This document shows, piece after piece, positions 24,501 to 35,806 of a stretch of 64,000 nucleotides of DNA. The DNA lies in NCBI GenBank assembly GCA_003008705.1, contig PDUO01000006.1, positions 505,295 to 569,294 on the forward strand, read 5' to 3'. The first letter of the stretch is position 1, and each line of letters starts with the position of its first letter. Below the pieces are notes generated by a model that made no database searches, was not told the origin of the DNA, and saw only the letters and a list, made by a program, of their open reading frames with translations. This DNA is from Pezicula radicicola. Lineage: Eukaryota; Ascomycota; Leotiomycetes; Helotiales; Dermateaceae. Both the position numbers and the translations under genes were made by a program.

Positions 24501-24564
24501 GGAGCCAGAAGTGGATGCAGGATATGAGAGCATGAGTTCAGATGAGGAAGGTGATGGATGTTGA
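21538..24564 (+). CDS. srbA: SREBP-type bHLH transcription factor with DUF2014, 898 aa
   Basis: Membrane-bound regulator of sterol synthesis and hypoxia adaptation, expected in the ER until cleavage frees the N-terminus for the nucleus. Exons are 21538-22182 and 22513-24564. The bHLH domain is split by the 330-nt intron: basic region and helix 1 [20 protein letters not shown], with the Tyr (EKRYR) that defines SREBPs, then helix 2 [20 protein letters not shown] continuing into a leucine-zipper-like stretch. Two hydrophobic segments follow, [16 protein letters not shown] and [19 protein letters not shown], about 170 residues after the bHLH, then a long helical C-terminus matching the DUF2014 region of SrbA/Sre1. 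The start is at [10 protein letters not shown]; the longer upstream frame from 21424 is probably leader sequence. The symbol follows the Aspergillus orthologue type. Confidence 0.92.
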
Positions 24565-25347
24565 TCATCAACAAACTTGGATATTTCATATGTTTTATTA
24601 GTACTATTCGTATGGGCAGCTGTCGTCTAGGACCTGCCAGGAGTTCAATTGGCTTTTTCTTGTTGTCATTATATATGGAAGGGCAATCGCAGGGTTTGGG
24701 AGGGTTTTTGAGAATTGACGGATAGGTAGGTATCAGGTATTGGCGAATTTCTCGTATGCAGTTTAACTTATGCAATGGTATATAAAAGTGGACTACCTAT
24801 TCTTATTTTGCTTTTCGTTTGACAGTGTCTTGGCTTGTTATATTCTGCATCTCCGGATCTTATACTTAAAATTGGGCTGCGGGAGTAACATCTCCAGCAT
24901 CTCCGGCTGGCTCCCTGACATCCTGACTCGGTACACTAAAATATGACCGAGCAGCCAATGAGCATTCTTTGTATCCAGTTATCTGCAGCTTATCTTCAAT
25001 CTCACCACAACCACATCCAGCTACCAAAGCCACCGAGGAAATGCAAATTATTATTACTGCTATTGGGGATGGTAAGGTCCTTTCCTTATCGCAATACCCG
25101 CATTCGACCATTAACTATTCCGCTGAATACATCCTTTTTGATTGAGGCCTTTTAAGGATGCTCTAACTGGCCCGCAGCCCTGTGTCCGCACTGTTTTCCG
25201 TGGAGCTGCCTGGGAGATACCCAGATGGTAGCTTGGAGTCGTTGGACGACCTGGGCGTAAGTATGAGAGACCTAGGTATTCGAACTTCTCGTGCAATTGT
25301 TTCTTTCCCTCTCTATTGATCGTCCTGTTCTATTATTGTTCCGAACC
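24565..25347. other. Upstream region of the nitrite reductase gene
   Basis: A 0.8-kb spacer between two plus-strand genes. A TTATCG at about 25084-25090 (CGATAA on the other strand) would suit a GATA factor such as AreA/NIT2, and there are CTCCGG motifs near 24852 and 24902. None of these is decisive. No coding exon is seen. Confidence 0.45.
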
Positions 25348-28300
25348 ATGTCTGGTAATTGGCAATCACAAGTACCCTTCCAAGAGATCAAGGCTGGTCC
25401 CATCGAGGGCGGACCTGATGGATTGAGAGGATTAGAAAAAGAAAGCCATGGCGGATTAAGGAAGAAGATTGTGGTGGTGGGATTGGGAATGGTAGGAATC
25501 AGCTTCATGTGAGTTATTTACCACAGTTTATAGGCAGTGACAAAGGATATAAATAGGCTGATCAACTCCCCAGAGAGAAATTGATGAAGCTAGATGCAAA
25601 GAGACGAGAGTACGACATCATTGTCATTGGAGAGGAGTCGCATTTAGCGTATAACCGAGTAGGCTTGACGAGTTTCTTTCAGCATCGTAAGGTTGAGAAC
25701 CTATACCTAAATCCAAAGTCATGGGTAAGTATTTCTACAATAAATTGTTAAGAAGCTAATCGCTTGCTGGAAACTGATCTATTTTGGCACAGTACCACGA
25801 CGTCCCTGAAGGATCTCTAAACTACCATCTCAATACCAAAGTCACCGAAATCCATCCCGAACACAAACTCGTTTCTTGCTCATCGGGCGAAACTGTCCCA
25901 TACGATATTCTAGTGCTGGCCACTGGATCCGACGCACTGGTTCCTAGGCACACTCCAGGGCACGATGCAAAAGGCGTATTCGTATACCGCACGATCGAAG
26001 ATTTGGAGGAACTTATAAATTACTCATCGTCACAAAAAGGTACAGATGGAGCTATCGTCGGAGGTGGTCTTCTGGGGCTTGAAGCTGCGAAAGCAATGAT
26101 GGATCTAGAGGCTTTCAAAAAGGTCAAGCTTATTGAACGGAATAGATGGGTTTTGAGCCGACAGCTGGACGGTGATGCTGGGGGGTTGGTTGTGCAACAA
26201 GTACGAGATTTAGGGCTTGAAGTGCTTCTGAGTAAAAGGGTTGGGAAGATTGAAGTTGATGAAGACTATGCTGTTAAAGGCGTCGTATTCGAAGACGGCG
26301 ACAGAATGGATTGCTCGACGATTTGCTTCGCTATCGGCATCAAGCCACGAGACGAGCTGGCCCGGAAGGTAGGTATCAAGTGTTCTGATCGAGGTGGTGG
26401 AATTATTGTCAAGGATGATCTAAGCACTAATAGTGAGGGTATCTACGCAATTGGCGAGTGCGCAAGTTGGGAGAATCAGACTTTTGGACTTATCGCCCCA
26501 GGAATTGAAATGGCAGATGTCTTGTCATTCAACCTCACGCAAGCCAAAGTTCATTCCTACAGAAAATTCAAGCGGCCGGACTTGAGTATGAAGCTGAAGC
26601 TACTGGGAGTTGAGGTTGCCAGTTTTGGAGATTTCTTTGCAGACAGAGATGGGCCGAAGAACATGCCTCTTCGAGCTGCCAGGAAGAAGGTAGACAGCCC
26701 CCCTAATATGGTCAAAAATCTTACCGACGGACCACCACCATCTCCTGTTAAAGCATTAACATACAAAGATCCATTCCAGAATGTATACAAGAAGTATCTC
26801 TTTACACTCGACGGAAAATATCTCCTAGGAGGTATGATGATTGGCGATACCAAAGACTACGTCAAGCTTGTTGCGACGGTAAAGAATCAAAAGATGCTTG
26901 ATGTCCCACCAAGTCAGTTTATTCTAGGCGCCAGCAACGAGAGTGACGAAGGTGGGGATGATTTGGACGATGATACACAAATATGTTCCTGCCACAATGT
27001 GACGAAGGGAAATGTAGTGAACGCAGTCAAAGATGGAACCTGCAAGAGCATCGGCGATGTCAAATCCTGTACCAAAGCTGGAACTGGATGTGGGGGTTGC
27101 ATACCGCTCGTAACCAGTATTTTCAACACTCAGATGAAAGCGATGGGTAACGAGATTAAGAATCATATTTGTCCGCACTTCAATTACTCGAGGGTAGATC
27201 TCTATAGCATCATTTCTGTCAAGAGATTGAAAACATTGCAAGAGGTCATGAAAGAAGCTGGAAATGACCCAGACAGTTTAGGTTGCGAAGCTTGCAAGCC
27301 AAGTATCGGCTCCATCTTCTCAAGTCTATATAACCAACATGTCATGGATAAACCTGTTCATGGTCTCCAAGAAACCAATGATCGATATTTGGGAAACATT
27401 CAACGCAATGGCACTTATTCTGTCGTTCCGCGAGTAAGCGCAGGAGAGATCACGCCCGATAAGCTCATAGTCATTGGCAATGTAGCAAAAAAGTACAACC
27501 TGTATACGAAAATTACTGGTGGTCAGAGAATTGACTTGTTCGGTGCTCAAAAGCAGGACCTTATCGCTATCTGGACAGAATTGATAGAGGGTGGGATGGA
27601 GAGTGGACATGCGTACGCCAAATCTTTGAGAACAGTCAAGAGCTGCGTGGGTACGACTTGGTGTCGGTATGGAATTGGCGATAGTGTAGGAATGGCTGTG
27701 CGGTTGGAGGAGAGGTATAAGAGTATTCGGAGCCCGCATAAGTTGAAGGGAGGAGTGAGTGGGTGTGTGCGAGAATGTGCAGAGGCACAGAACAAAGAGT
27801 AAGCTGCCCCTTACAAATATAGTAATTCCAATACTAACATATCCTCAGTTTTGGTCTCATTGCTACCGAAAAAGGGTTCAACATTTTCGTTGCTGGGAAC
27901 GGTGGTGCCTCTCCTAAACACAGTGAATTGCTTGCTAAAGACGTACCTCCCGACGATGTTGTCCCTATCTTAGACCGATACCTAATGTTTTATATCCGCA
28001 CAGCTGACAAGTTACAACGCACAGCTCGCTGGGTAGAAAACTTGCCGGGTGGGATCGCCTATCTTCGCGAAGTAATTCTTGAAGACAAACTCGGCATCTG
28101 CGCCTCACTTGAAGCACAAATGGAAGAGTTGGTCGGCACTTTCTTCGATGAATGGGCGGAAACAATCAACAATCCAGAACGACGCAAACACTTTCAGCAA
28201 TTCGACAACACGAAAGAAACACTGCAGAATATGGAAACAGAACAAGATCGTGGTCAGGAGAGACCTGTTTACTGGGCCAAGGAGAGCGTAAAGGAGGATT

Positions 28301-28866
28301 TCAAGAACACCAAGTGGACGAGTCTAACATGGCAACCTATGATCGAGGCATCACATTTCGCAGGCTCTGAAACAGCTCCTAATGGAATCTCAGCAACAGT
28401 CAAGCGAGGGGATACTCAACTTGCCATTTTCAAAGTCCGTGGCAAGTATCTCGCATCTCAACAGATGTGCCCGCATAAGCGTGCATTCGTGCTTTCAGAC
28501 GGCCTGATAGGTGACAGCAATGACAAGCTCTGGGTTTCATGCCCCTACCACAAGCGAAACTATGAACTGTCAGGTACGCAGGCGGGACGATGTATGAATG
28601 ATGAGGAGGTTAGCATTGCTACATTCCCCGTTGAGGAGAGAGAAGATGGCATGGTGTATTTGAAGCTGCCGCCTGTGCATGAGCTCGATGGAGTTCTCGG
28701 GACGAGTAAGTGGATGGTCAAGAAAGGAGAGAGTGGTCCGAGTCCATTTGAGAAATTGGATAAGAGGATTGGACCTAATGGGACGAGGATGAAGGGACGG
28801 AAACCATTCGAGGCAAAGAGGGAACTTAAGGTTGGAGGTGAGACCAACAGAAGTATTGATTGGTAG
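25348..28866 (+). CDS. niiA: Assimilatory nitrite reductase [NAD(P)H], 1,111 aa
   Basis: Six-electron reduction of nitrite to ammonium in the cytosol, second step of nitrate assimilation. Exons are 25348-25508, 25574-25724, 25793-27798 and 27849-28866; phases agree. Domains in order: FAD/NAD(P)H-binding region ([15 protein letters not shown] at the N-terminus, [16 protein letters not shown] for the second dinucleotide), a BFD-like [2Fe-2S] domain ([11 protein letters not shown] ... GTGCGGC), ferredoxin-like and siroheme/[4Fe-4S] domains (SCVGTTWC ... [10 protein letters not shown], the last split by intron 3), and a C-terminal Rieske [2Fe-2S] domain (CPHKRAF ... CPYHKRNY). This is the full NirB-NirD fusion of Aspergillus NiiA and Neurospora NIT-6. 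Unlike in Aspergillus, no nitrate reductase or nitrate transporter lies next to it in this window. Nitrate induction and ammonium repression are expected from the family. Confidence 0.96.
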
Positions 28867-30185
28867 ATTTTTCATGGGTAGCGAACAGTTTGATATTGCC
28901 AGATCGTTATAATTGTATTTAGAGATAACATATAGCTGGGGATTTTTATATATCTATAGAACGAACACTCGCTGAAGTAGCCTGTGTGATGGCCATCGCC
29001 TAAATAAGGCAGATTTACTTTGCAAGCGCTGCACTCAAAGCCATCTCTATCTTCTCTTCACAATGCTTGACCGGATATTGTGGCTAATGGTTATCTACAC
29101 TCGTACATTTCGACATGTTAAAAGTAAAGAAACATTATAAAAGTAATGCTTAAATAATATACTTTCTTAGAATAGAGGCAATTGTTGGGCCTGATAGCTA
29201 GAAAGTAAATTGAGTTCTACAGAAAAGTGTGTGTTTGTTTTATCAGAGTAAAGGTTAGCGGCTACCTCACCGAGGCCACACACCGAAGGTTACATAAGTA
29301 TTGAAACAACTAATTCGGCTCCAACATGAACGCTTCCGTGAGCTAGGGGTCCAGGGCGGACTTTGGTGATGATCTCACATATGGGGGTTTGAAAATTTGA
29401 TTGTCTAACAATTGGTTTTGGGTACATATCTTGATCGTCCATCTCCTCTTATGAGGTATCTGATATGCTATTCTTTACCATTTTGTCCTCTTTTCTGGTT
29501 TATTTTTTTATGATGATTATATAACCTTGTAACCATTTGGTGAGTGTTTGGAATTTTCTTTTTGATTTTTGATATGGTAGTTTTTGGTCTCAGTTTTCTT
29601 TGGTAAGAAAGAGGGGGGGGGTGTTGTAAGCGAAAGATCGGTTTATTAGTACCTAGACTCACCAGATACAGTCTCATTTGTTATTAGAGTAACTGAGACC
29701 ATTTAATTCTCTCTGTCAGTAGATACTGTGCTTTCTTCCGCAAATTGCAGTTCCTCTCATGTAACTGTGTCTAAGATTTGAAATAACACTCACGCAGGAG
29801 CATATTTTGCTCAAGTAGGTAATTCACCTAACTGACACGACTTAGACAACTCATCTGATTTGAGAACTCACTCACTTGAACAGTTCACTTACTTGAGTAG
29901 CTCATCTGACTTAAGAACTGATTTGATTACCTAGGCATAGTTGTTGGTAGTTGCTTCCTCAACAGACTAAGCGAGATGGAATCACTTTACCACCACGATG
30001 GCTAGTGCAACTGAATACGTGACTAAAACGGAAAGAATAACCCCCAAACACAGTGACTTCACTTCTGCTTTGCTTCTTCCGTTTCATTATCCAACATGTT
30101 GTCCCCCTTACCAACGAATAAATATCGACTTACCACTGCACACTAGATTCTACACTACCCAAGCATCATTCCATAACGTATTAGC
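28867..30185. other. Intergenic, AT-rich, repeat-like
   Basis: 1.3 kb without a supported gene. Around 29810-29925 there are several variants of a CTTGAGTAG / CATCTGA motif in both orientations. Similar wording recurs at about 31310-31400 and 47390-47530. It has the look of a worn small repeat element. Confidence 0.4.
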
Positions 30186-31080
30186 ATGTCTACCACGGTG
30201 AAATACTTTTGCCCGCACTGTGATCCAAATGAAAGTCTCCCTTTTAGCAATCGTTCAGATTTGAAAATTCACATTAATAACAGTCATCGGCCTCAATCGC
30301 CTGTTAGAAGATGGGGAGGTAATCCATACATTCGTGCTTCCTGACGCACAACTTGAGCTAACCTGGCGATTAGATTTACACATTTCTAGAGTTGCAGTGC
30401 GGTTTGATAAAACTACCTCTTTATTCGACAGCCGCGCGGCGCTGTTGGCCCCTTTCACTTGGATTCATCCTCATGGCCCACAAGCCGGAGCTGAATTGAA
30501 AGATCAGTTACAACAGATTCAGTTTGCGCCTCTAGTGGAGCCGCCTCTTTCACCTCCTTTTCCACCGTTGACAATTACTCAGAAAATAGACCGTTGGTGG
30601 AAAACTATAGAACCCGAGAATGTTGTGGTGGATAAAGCTGAACCTTGGGAACCTTTGAATTGTCTGGACGAGAAAGAACTTCTGAATTATAAAAGTCCTC
30701 GGGGTGGCTCGATGAGTGGAGGGAATTCAGGATCTCAAGGCCAACCAGCTCGAGGCCAACCACCTCAAGGCCAACCACCTCAAGGCCAACCACCTCAAGG
30801 CCAACCACCTCAAAGCCAACCACCTCAAGGCCAACCACCTCAACGTCCAAAAGTTCAGGGCTATAAAGCTCGTCTGAAGTATAATCCTCGTCTGCGTGGT
30901 ACTACTGGTTCGCACGATTCTTCTTCGGTCAATACCACTACTTTGGAGAATACTAAGTCACCAGCCAGCTCTGAATCCTCGGATAGTACACTTTCCATAG
31001 ACAGCGCTGGTAATCCGAAGCCAAGGTCACTATATGGTGTACTTAGGAGCCAAGCAACAACAGACTCGGACAGATCGTAG
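30186..31080 (+). CDS. C2H2-like zinc-finger protein with PPQGQ repeats, 279 aa
   Basis: Hypothetical protein of two exons, 30186-30318 and 30374-31080, joined by a 55-nt intron with branch point GCTAACC. The N-terminus reads YFCPHC ... RSDLKIHINNSH, one C2H2-type finger. The middle has a Pro-rich patch and the motif KIDRWWKTIEPE. Seven tandem pentapeptides of type GQPPQ follow, then a basic stretch (GYKARLKYNPRLRG) and a Ser/Thr-rich tail. A single finger plus disordered tail could be a DNA- or RNA-binding factor, but there is no family match I can name. Repeat-like DNA lies on both sides. The intron position is inferred and decides the length. Confidence 0.6.
30739..30843 (+). repeat. 15-base tandem repeat encoding GQPPQ
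   Basis: Seven in-frame 15-base units (GGCCAACCACCTCAA type) inside the zinc-finger gene. The middle units are identical and the outer ones carry one- or two-base changes (GQPAR, SQPPQ). That pattern points to recent slippage and probable length variation between strains. Confidence 0.85.
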
Positions 31081-32212
31081 ATGTGTCTATTCATTGGTAG
31101 AAGGTTGGAATGGTGCCTGTGTCTGTCCTTTTTGAAGCAAGGATTGGTCGCAAATTATTAATCGGGCTTCTTTGTGCATGATGTTTGCGGCAGGAATTTA
31201 TATGTATGGAGTGTTATACAAATGGTTCTGTATATCAAGAGCGTAGCGCCAATTGGAATAAAGTCTGAAAAAACTCATGAATCTGTTCCTGAATTTAGGA
31301 AAGTCACACCTCACTTTATTTGAGTGTGACGCTTGAATTAGGTCACCTACTTGACTTGGGTTATAGGATCGTCTTGAATAACTCAATTGACTTGAGTAAC
31401 TTATTGTGCAAGCAAGTCGGACTCCGAATCCTCAAAACAACTTGGTATCAGGAACTCACATGTTTAGGCCTGTTATAATCTTATACTACACTGTACAGAC
31501 ATGAAGTTTCTGCAACTTTGAGAGAACCAAGCCCGTGTCTAAGTGTAAAGGCTACATTTCCAATAAGTCATGGAAGTACTTGAATAAGCAAGTGAGAAAC
31601 AAGATAGTTGAGCTATGTTAAGCGAGCAATTTGTATATTGCAGATGCCAAACCCTATACCTACTGAAGGTAGATGAAGACAGATATACTTACATTTATGG
31701 CATTTTTGCATTTTAAATAGTCATGAAGCGATATTCTCATATTTAAAAGGATAGCTTTATGAACAAGGCTACATCAATTTTAACTCTCAAAGTATCTATG
31801 CCAGTTTTGTTCACGCCTCCTACAAATGCAAAGAAAGAAATCCATGAGGTATGTAACCACAGCTGATTCCGAACTCCTCAAAACGGTCGGAACGACCCTT
31901 CAAAGTCCGATGCCCAGCAACGGGTCGTTTCAGAGAATTATCTCCGCACAGCGCGAAAACAGACCGGCTGAAGGAACGAAGCCGGCTGCCGTTAAGTAAT
32001 GTTTTGTTTGAAGCTGGCGTGCTTTGACCGAAAATAAAGGACAAGATAGGAAAAGGAGAATACGACTTATGCCTTAAGGGTGCTTATTTGAAGCACCTGT
32101 GTTTGTTGCTTAGGTTCAAATCGTAGTTTGTTGAGGCCAAGCCTTTCCAGGATGTCTTAACATGTAGATCATCGCTTCGGCATTGTTCTGCCCGTCACTT
32201 TACCACTTTATA
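31081..32212. other. Intergenic, 1.1 kb
   Basis: AT-rich spacer with repeat-like wording (CTACTTGACTTG, GACTTGAGTAAC) at 31340-31400. No gene recognised. Confidence 0.45.
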
Positions 32213-33766
32213 TTACCGTTCATTGGGATCTTCACTCTCCCGGAATCTCTCTGCTTCGGCAGCTTGCCTTTCCTCTTCCCTGTCCTCGTGTGTCTTATGC
32301 CCAGCGAACACAGCCAACATACCCAAGTCATAAGTAGCCTTCAACGTACCCGCTGTCACGAATCCTACCCAGAACAGGCCATTGTCTGCTAGAACTCCTG
32401 TAATCAAGGGACCTAAGCTTTGGGCCGACGTCTTAACAACGTTGATCGTGCCCATCACGGCTGTACGCTCACTAGGGAGGACAACGGCAGCGAGGAAAGC
32501 TGAGCGGGGCGCCACATCCATTGATTGAGTGCAGGACCGAAGTATGAGGAAGAGCATGGCAAAGGGGAGAGATGGAGGAACCGGGATAAGAGCGAGGCAA
32601 ATGGCAGATGGCAGGTGAGTGAAGACCATTGTCTTTATCTAAGTTAGTGGTGTCATCTGCGAGGGATTTGTATTGCTCACCTTAACATTTCCGAATCTTT
32701 TGGCAATTGAGGAAGCAACAAGCATGGAAGCAGCAGCGATAATGCTAGTGACGAAGAAGAGGGACCCCAACTTCCCCTCCTCCAAGCCAAACTTGTCCCT
32801 GAAGAAATAGGTGACCCAGGACCTATGTTCATGTTAGCTTTACACTTTCATAACTCGTAATAACTTACAGAGGAGCAAGACCCGAAGCAAACGCGTCGAG
32901 TGCAAATAGAAGACAAAGATCGAAGACAATAAGTCTGCTGTCCTTGCTGATTTCGGGCAATAAAAGCCTGAACTTGGACCTTTTCTTTGGTTCCAGATCC
33001 TCTCGGCCATCTGCTAGTAACGGTGCAGTCTCCGCATCATGTGCAAGCTTGGCTTTCTTCTCGGCCTCAACAGCTTTGCTCAGTAAGATAGAGAGTAAGA
33101 ACTTCAGGACCCCGAAGACAGCATACGCCCAGAATATAGCTCTGTATGACTCAATCTCTCCCCATTGCAAGGTAGCTTGCAGGTAATGCACCACCCACCC
33201 ACAGGTTATCATACCGCATGCTGTCCCAGCCGTTCCGATCAACGAATACCAAGCATAAATATCACTACGCTTCGCAGCAGGTGTGAGCTGTGCGAGTGTT
33301 GATTCTTCAATGGCACGGAATGGGCCGATTTCGTTTCCACTGAGCGAGCAATTAGCAACGTTTTAAACCAACAGGTGTATAGAGCTTACCTAGGACTAAT
33401 AACACCGACAATTGCTGCTGCAAGCAACACCCAATAGTTCCCAAAGAGCGCAAATATAACGCCACTCCCAGTCATCATCAATGCCCCCATAGCCAGAATT
33501 GCTTTCCGACCCAATCCATCTGCAAAGAGAGTCAAGATGAAGCTGATGAGAGTATCTCCAACAAGAGTCAGGGTCATAAAGAGACCAATGCGGGTTCGAG
33601 AAATGTCGAGAGCAGCAAGGTAGATAACCAGAATGAGCGTGCTGCCACCATATGCAAACAATCTCACAAAACGCTGCAAGCAGAGGAGTTTCGTGTCGAG
33701 GCAGGACTCGTAAAGGGACAGCAGGCCAAGCTCCTCTAGAACCTTGGTGAGATATTTCAGAGCCAT
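32213..33766 (-). CDS. Major facilitator superfamily transporter, four exons, 471 aa
   Basis: Membrane transporter of the MFS_1 type, probably a proton-driven exporter or carrier in the plasma or vacuolar membrane. Exons are 33766-33390, 33339-32869, 32822-32681 and 32638-32213, with introns of 50, 46 and 42 nt. Around 10-12 hydrophobic segments are present, for example STLILVIYLAALDI, LTLVGDTLISFILTLF, VLLAAAIVGVISP and FAMLFLILRSC. A motif-A-like loop (FADGLGRKAIL) follows the second segment of the first half, and a long charged loop divides the halves. The last 30 residues are charged (HKTHEDREEERQAAEAERF) and cytosolic. It is divergent from a TetX-like flavin monooxygenase 843 bases away, so a shared detoxification role is plausible. 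Substrate is unknown. Confidence 0.87.
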
Positions 33767-34609
33767 TGTAGTCGCCGTGTTCCAGTTTTTTTTAAGTGAT
33801 GGAGGAAGATGAAGAGTTGAGGATCAGGAAGTGTCATACTCCTTGATCCACAGCTCAGCTGAGACCAAGGCAGTGATTAATTGACGCATTGCTAGTGAGA
33901 ACGTGATGGTTGTCACTGGCAAGTCACTGCAAAAATCTCATTGGCAAAAGCACAGGACGCGATGTTTCCGAGTGCCTCAAGGTAATGATGTCGAGCTTGG
34001 CGATTTGGTAATTATGCATGCCTCACATATCAGGCATAAAGAGAAACGGGACTCAGGTAATGTGTCTCGGTCCCGATATCTTAGCTTAAAAGCCGAGCTG
34101 AATGGACGAAAGCGTGGAAAGCAGCCTTCTCGCCCGTGCCCTGCCGCTCACAACCCGAACCCTGCCAACTCAACTCATACAACCCTACACTCATTCGAAC
34201 GCCCGACCAAAATAGCAGCTAGTCGCGCCTCATCAGGGGTCGCTTGAAGAAGCATCCTGCCTATGAGATCGCTTTGCCCTTGGCCCTTGGCCCCGTCGTC
34301 GCTAAGCCGTCAGCCCAAGTGGTATTACATTGTGTACAGCGCCGCATCTCGTTATAGACAACTTCCAGGTTGGTTGATTCTGCTCCTCACTTTGCCCACT
34401 TCTCGGTCCTGCTATCCTGGCCGAAATCCGAAGATATCCTCGAGATGAAGAATATAAAGGTCAGGTAGAGCCAGTCTTGTAATTGTCTATCCATCTTCAC
34501 AAGCATTCTCCAGACAACTACAACTACAACTTCTTTACATATCCACCTGAATACTTCTTCACAAATTTTTACTTTCTGTCCACTACAACACCAAAAACTT
34601 CATACCATC
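33767..34609. promoter_or_regulatory. Shared divergent promoter region of MFS and monooxygenase genes
   Basis: 843 bases between two divergent starts. Two small frames (33903-34247, 34263-34448) show no family features. The CT- and AC-rich run just before 34610 is a usual fungal leader. No specific operator could be recognised. Confidence 0.4.
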
Positions 34610-35806
34610 ATGTCTTCTCTCCCCAAAATTGCAATTATCGGTGCTGGCCCAGCAGGTCTTACCTTAGCAAACATCCTCCAGAACCACCAAATTCCAGTTG
34701 GGGTTTTCGACCTAGATGCCTCACCAAATGAACGCAACCAAGGCGGATCTCTTGATTTACACCCTCAACAGGGACAGCTCGCTCTCCGCGAATCCGGTCT
34801 CTGGGACGAGTTTGTCAAACGTGCTCGTCCAGAAAGTGATGTGATGAAGGTAGTCGAACTCTCAGGCGAAGTCCTCTGGGATGGAAATGGCCCAGATGCC
34901 AGAACTGTCTCTGAAGAGGACAAATTCTCTGGTCGTCCCGAAATCGACCGTCAGGCGTTAAAGGAAGTCCTCCTTAGTGCTCTCAAGCCAGAGTATTTGC
35001 ACTGGGGAAAGAAACTGGTGGAAGCTGTACCTGTTCAGGGCGAGAAATTCGACCTTAAGTTTGCGGACGGTTCTATCGAAAAGGGATATGATCTCGTCGT
35101 TGGTGCTGATGGAGCTTGGTCAAAGATTCGACCGCTACTCTCTGACATCAAACCTTACTACTCCGGAATAACTTCTATCGAGTTGTGGGCACTCGATGCA
35201 GACAAAAACAACAAGTGGTTATCGCAATACGCCGGCGCTGGAAGCTGCTTCTCATTTGGCGAGGGACGAGCCATTCAGATCCAACGCCAAGGCGATGGTA
35301 GTATCCGAACATACGCATCTTTGCGCAAGCCCGAATCATTCCTCAATGATTGCGGCATCGACTGGAATAAACCAGAGACGGCTCGAAAAGAGTTGGTAGA
35401 GAAGTATTTTGGCGACTGCGGAGAAGACCTGAAGAGAATGATTTTGGAGAGCAAGGACACACTTATTCCTCGCCAGCTCTACATGCTTCCAGTTGGTTTC
35501 CGCTGGGAGTCTCGATCGGGTGTTACGTTGGTGGGCGATGCCGCGCATCTGATGACACCTTTTGCTGGTGTAGGTGTTAATGTTGCAATGGCCGATGCGC
35601 TAGATTTGGGGAAGGCTGTCATTGCTTACAAGGAAGCACCTGAGAGAAAGAGCTTGGCAGATGTTGTCAAGGACTACGAGGTAGAACTTTTCCCGCGTGG
35701 AGAGAAGAATGCACAGAAGACTGTGCATGGTATGACCAAGCACTTCAGTGCTAACGGAAGCGAGCATTTCGCAGCGAGGCTGAGAGCTGCCTATGGAGGA
35801 AAGTGA
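34610..35806 (+). CDS. FAD-dependent monooxygenase, TetX-like, single exon, 398 aa
   Basis: Group A flavoprotein monooxygenase that should hydroxylate an aromatic or polyketide-like substrate using NAD(P)H and O2. The Rossmann motif is at the N-terminus (IAIIGAGPAGLTLA, GxGxxG), the DG motif is YDLVVGADGAWSKIRP near residue 165, and the GD motif is VTLVGDAAHLMTPFAGVGVN near residue 308. GGSLDLHPQQGQLALRESGL near residue 46 is the wording found in tetracycline-inactivating TetX and its fungal relatives. It lacks introns and membrane segments and is near the length of TetX (about 390). The neighbour is a divergent MFS transporter. The reaction on tetracyclines is a family analogy only; the natural substrate could be a host phenolic or a fungal metabolite. 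Confidence 0.88.
   Translation: MSSLPKIAIIGAGPAGLTLANILQNHQIPVGVFDLDASPNERNQGGSLDLHPQQGQLALRESGLWDEFVKRARPESDVMKVVELSGEVLWDGNGPDARTVSEEDKFSGRPEIDRQALKEVLLSALKPEYLHWGKKLVEAVPVQGEKFDLKFADGSIEKGYDLVVGADGAWSKIRPLLSDIKPYYSGITSIELWALDADKNNKWLSQYAGAGSCFSFGEGRAIQIQRQGDGSIRTYASLRKPESFLNDCGIDWNKPETARKELVEKYFGDCGEDLKRMILESKDTLIPRQLYMLPVGFRWESRSGVTLVGDAAHLMTPFAGVGVNVAMADALDLGKAVIAYKEAPERKSLADVVKDYEVELFPRGEKNAQKTVHGMTKHFSANGSEHFAARLRAAYGGK

Noticed and set aside
30605..30850. Antisense frame of repeated VGLEV units
   Set aside because: Direct reverse reading of the GQPPQ repeat.
32095..32140. Possible tRNA T-arm (GGTTCAAATC)
   Set aside because: No matching acceptor stem, D-arm or anticodon arm upstream.
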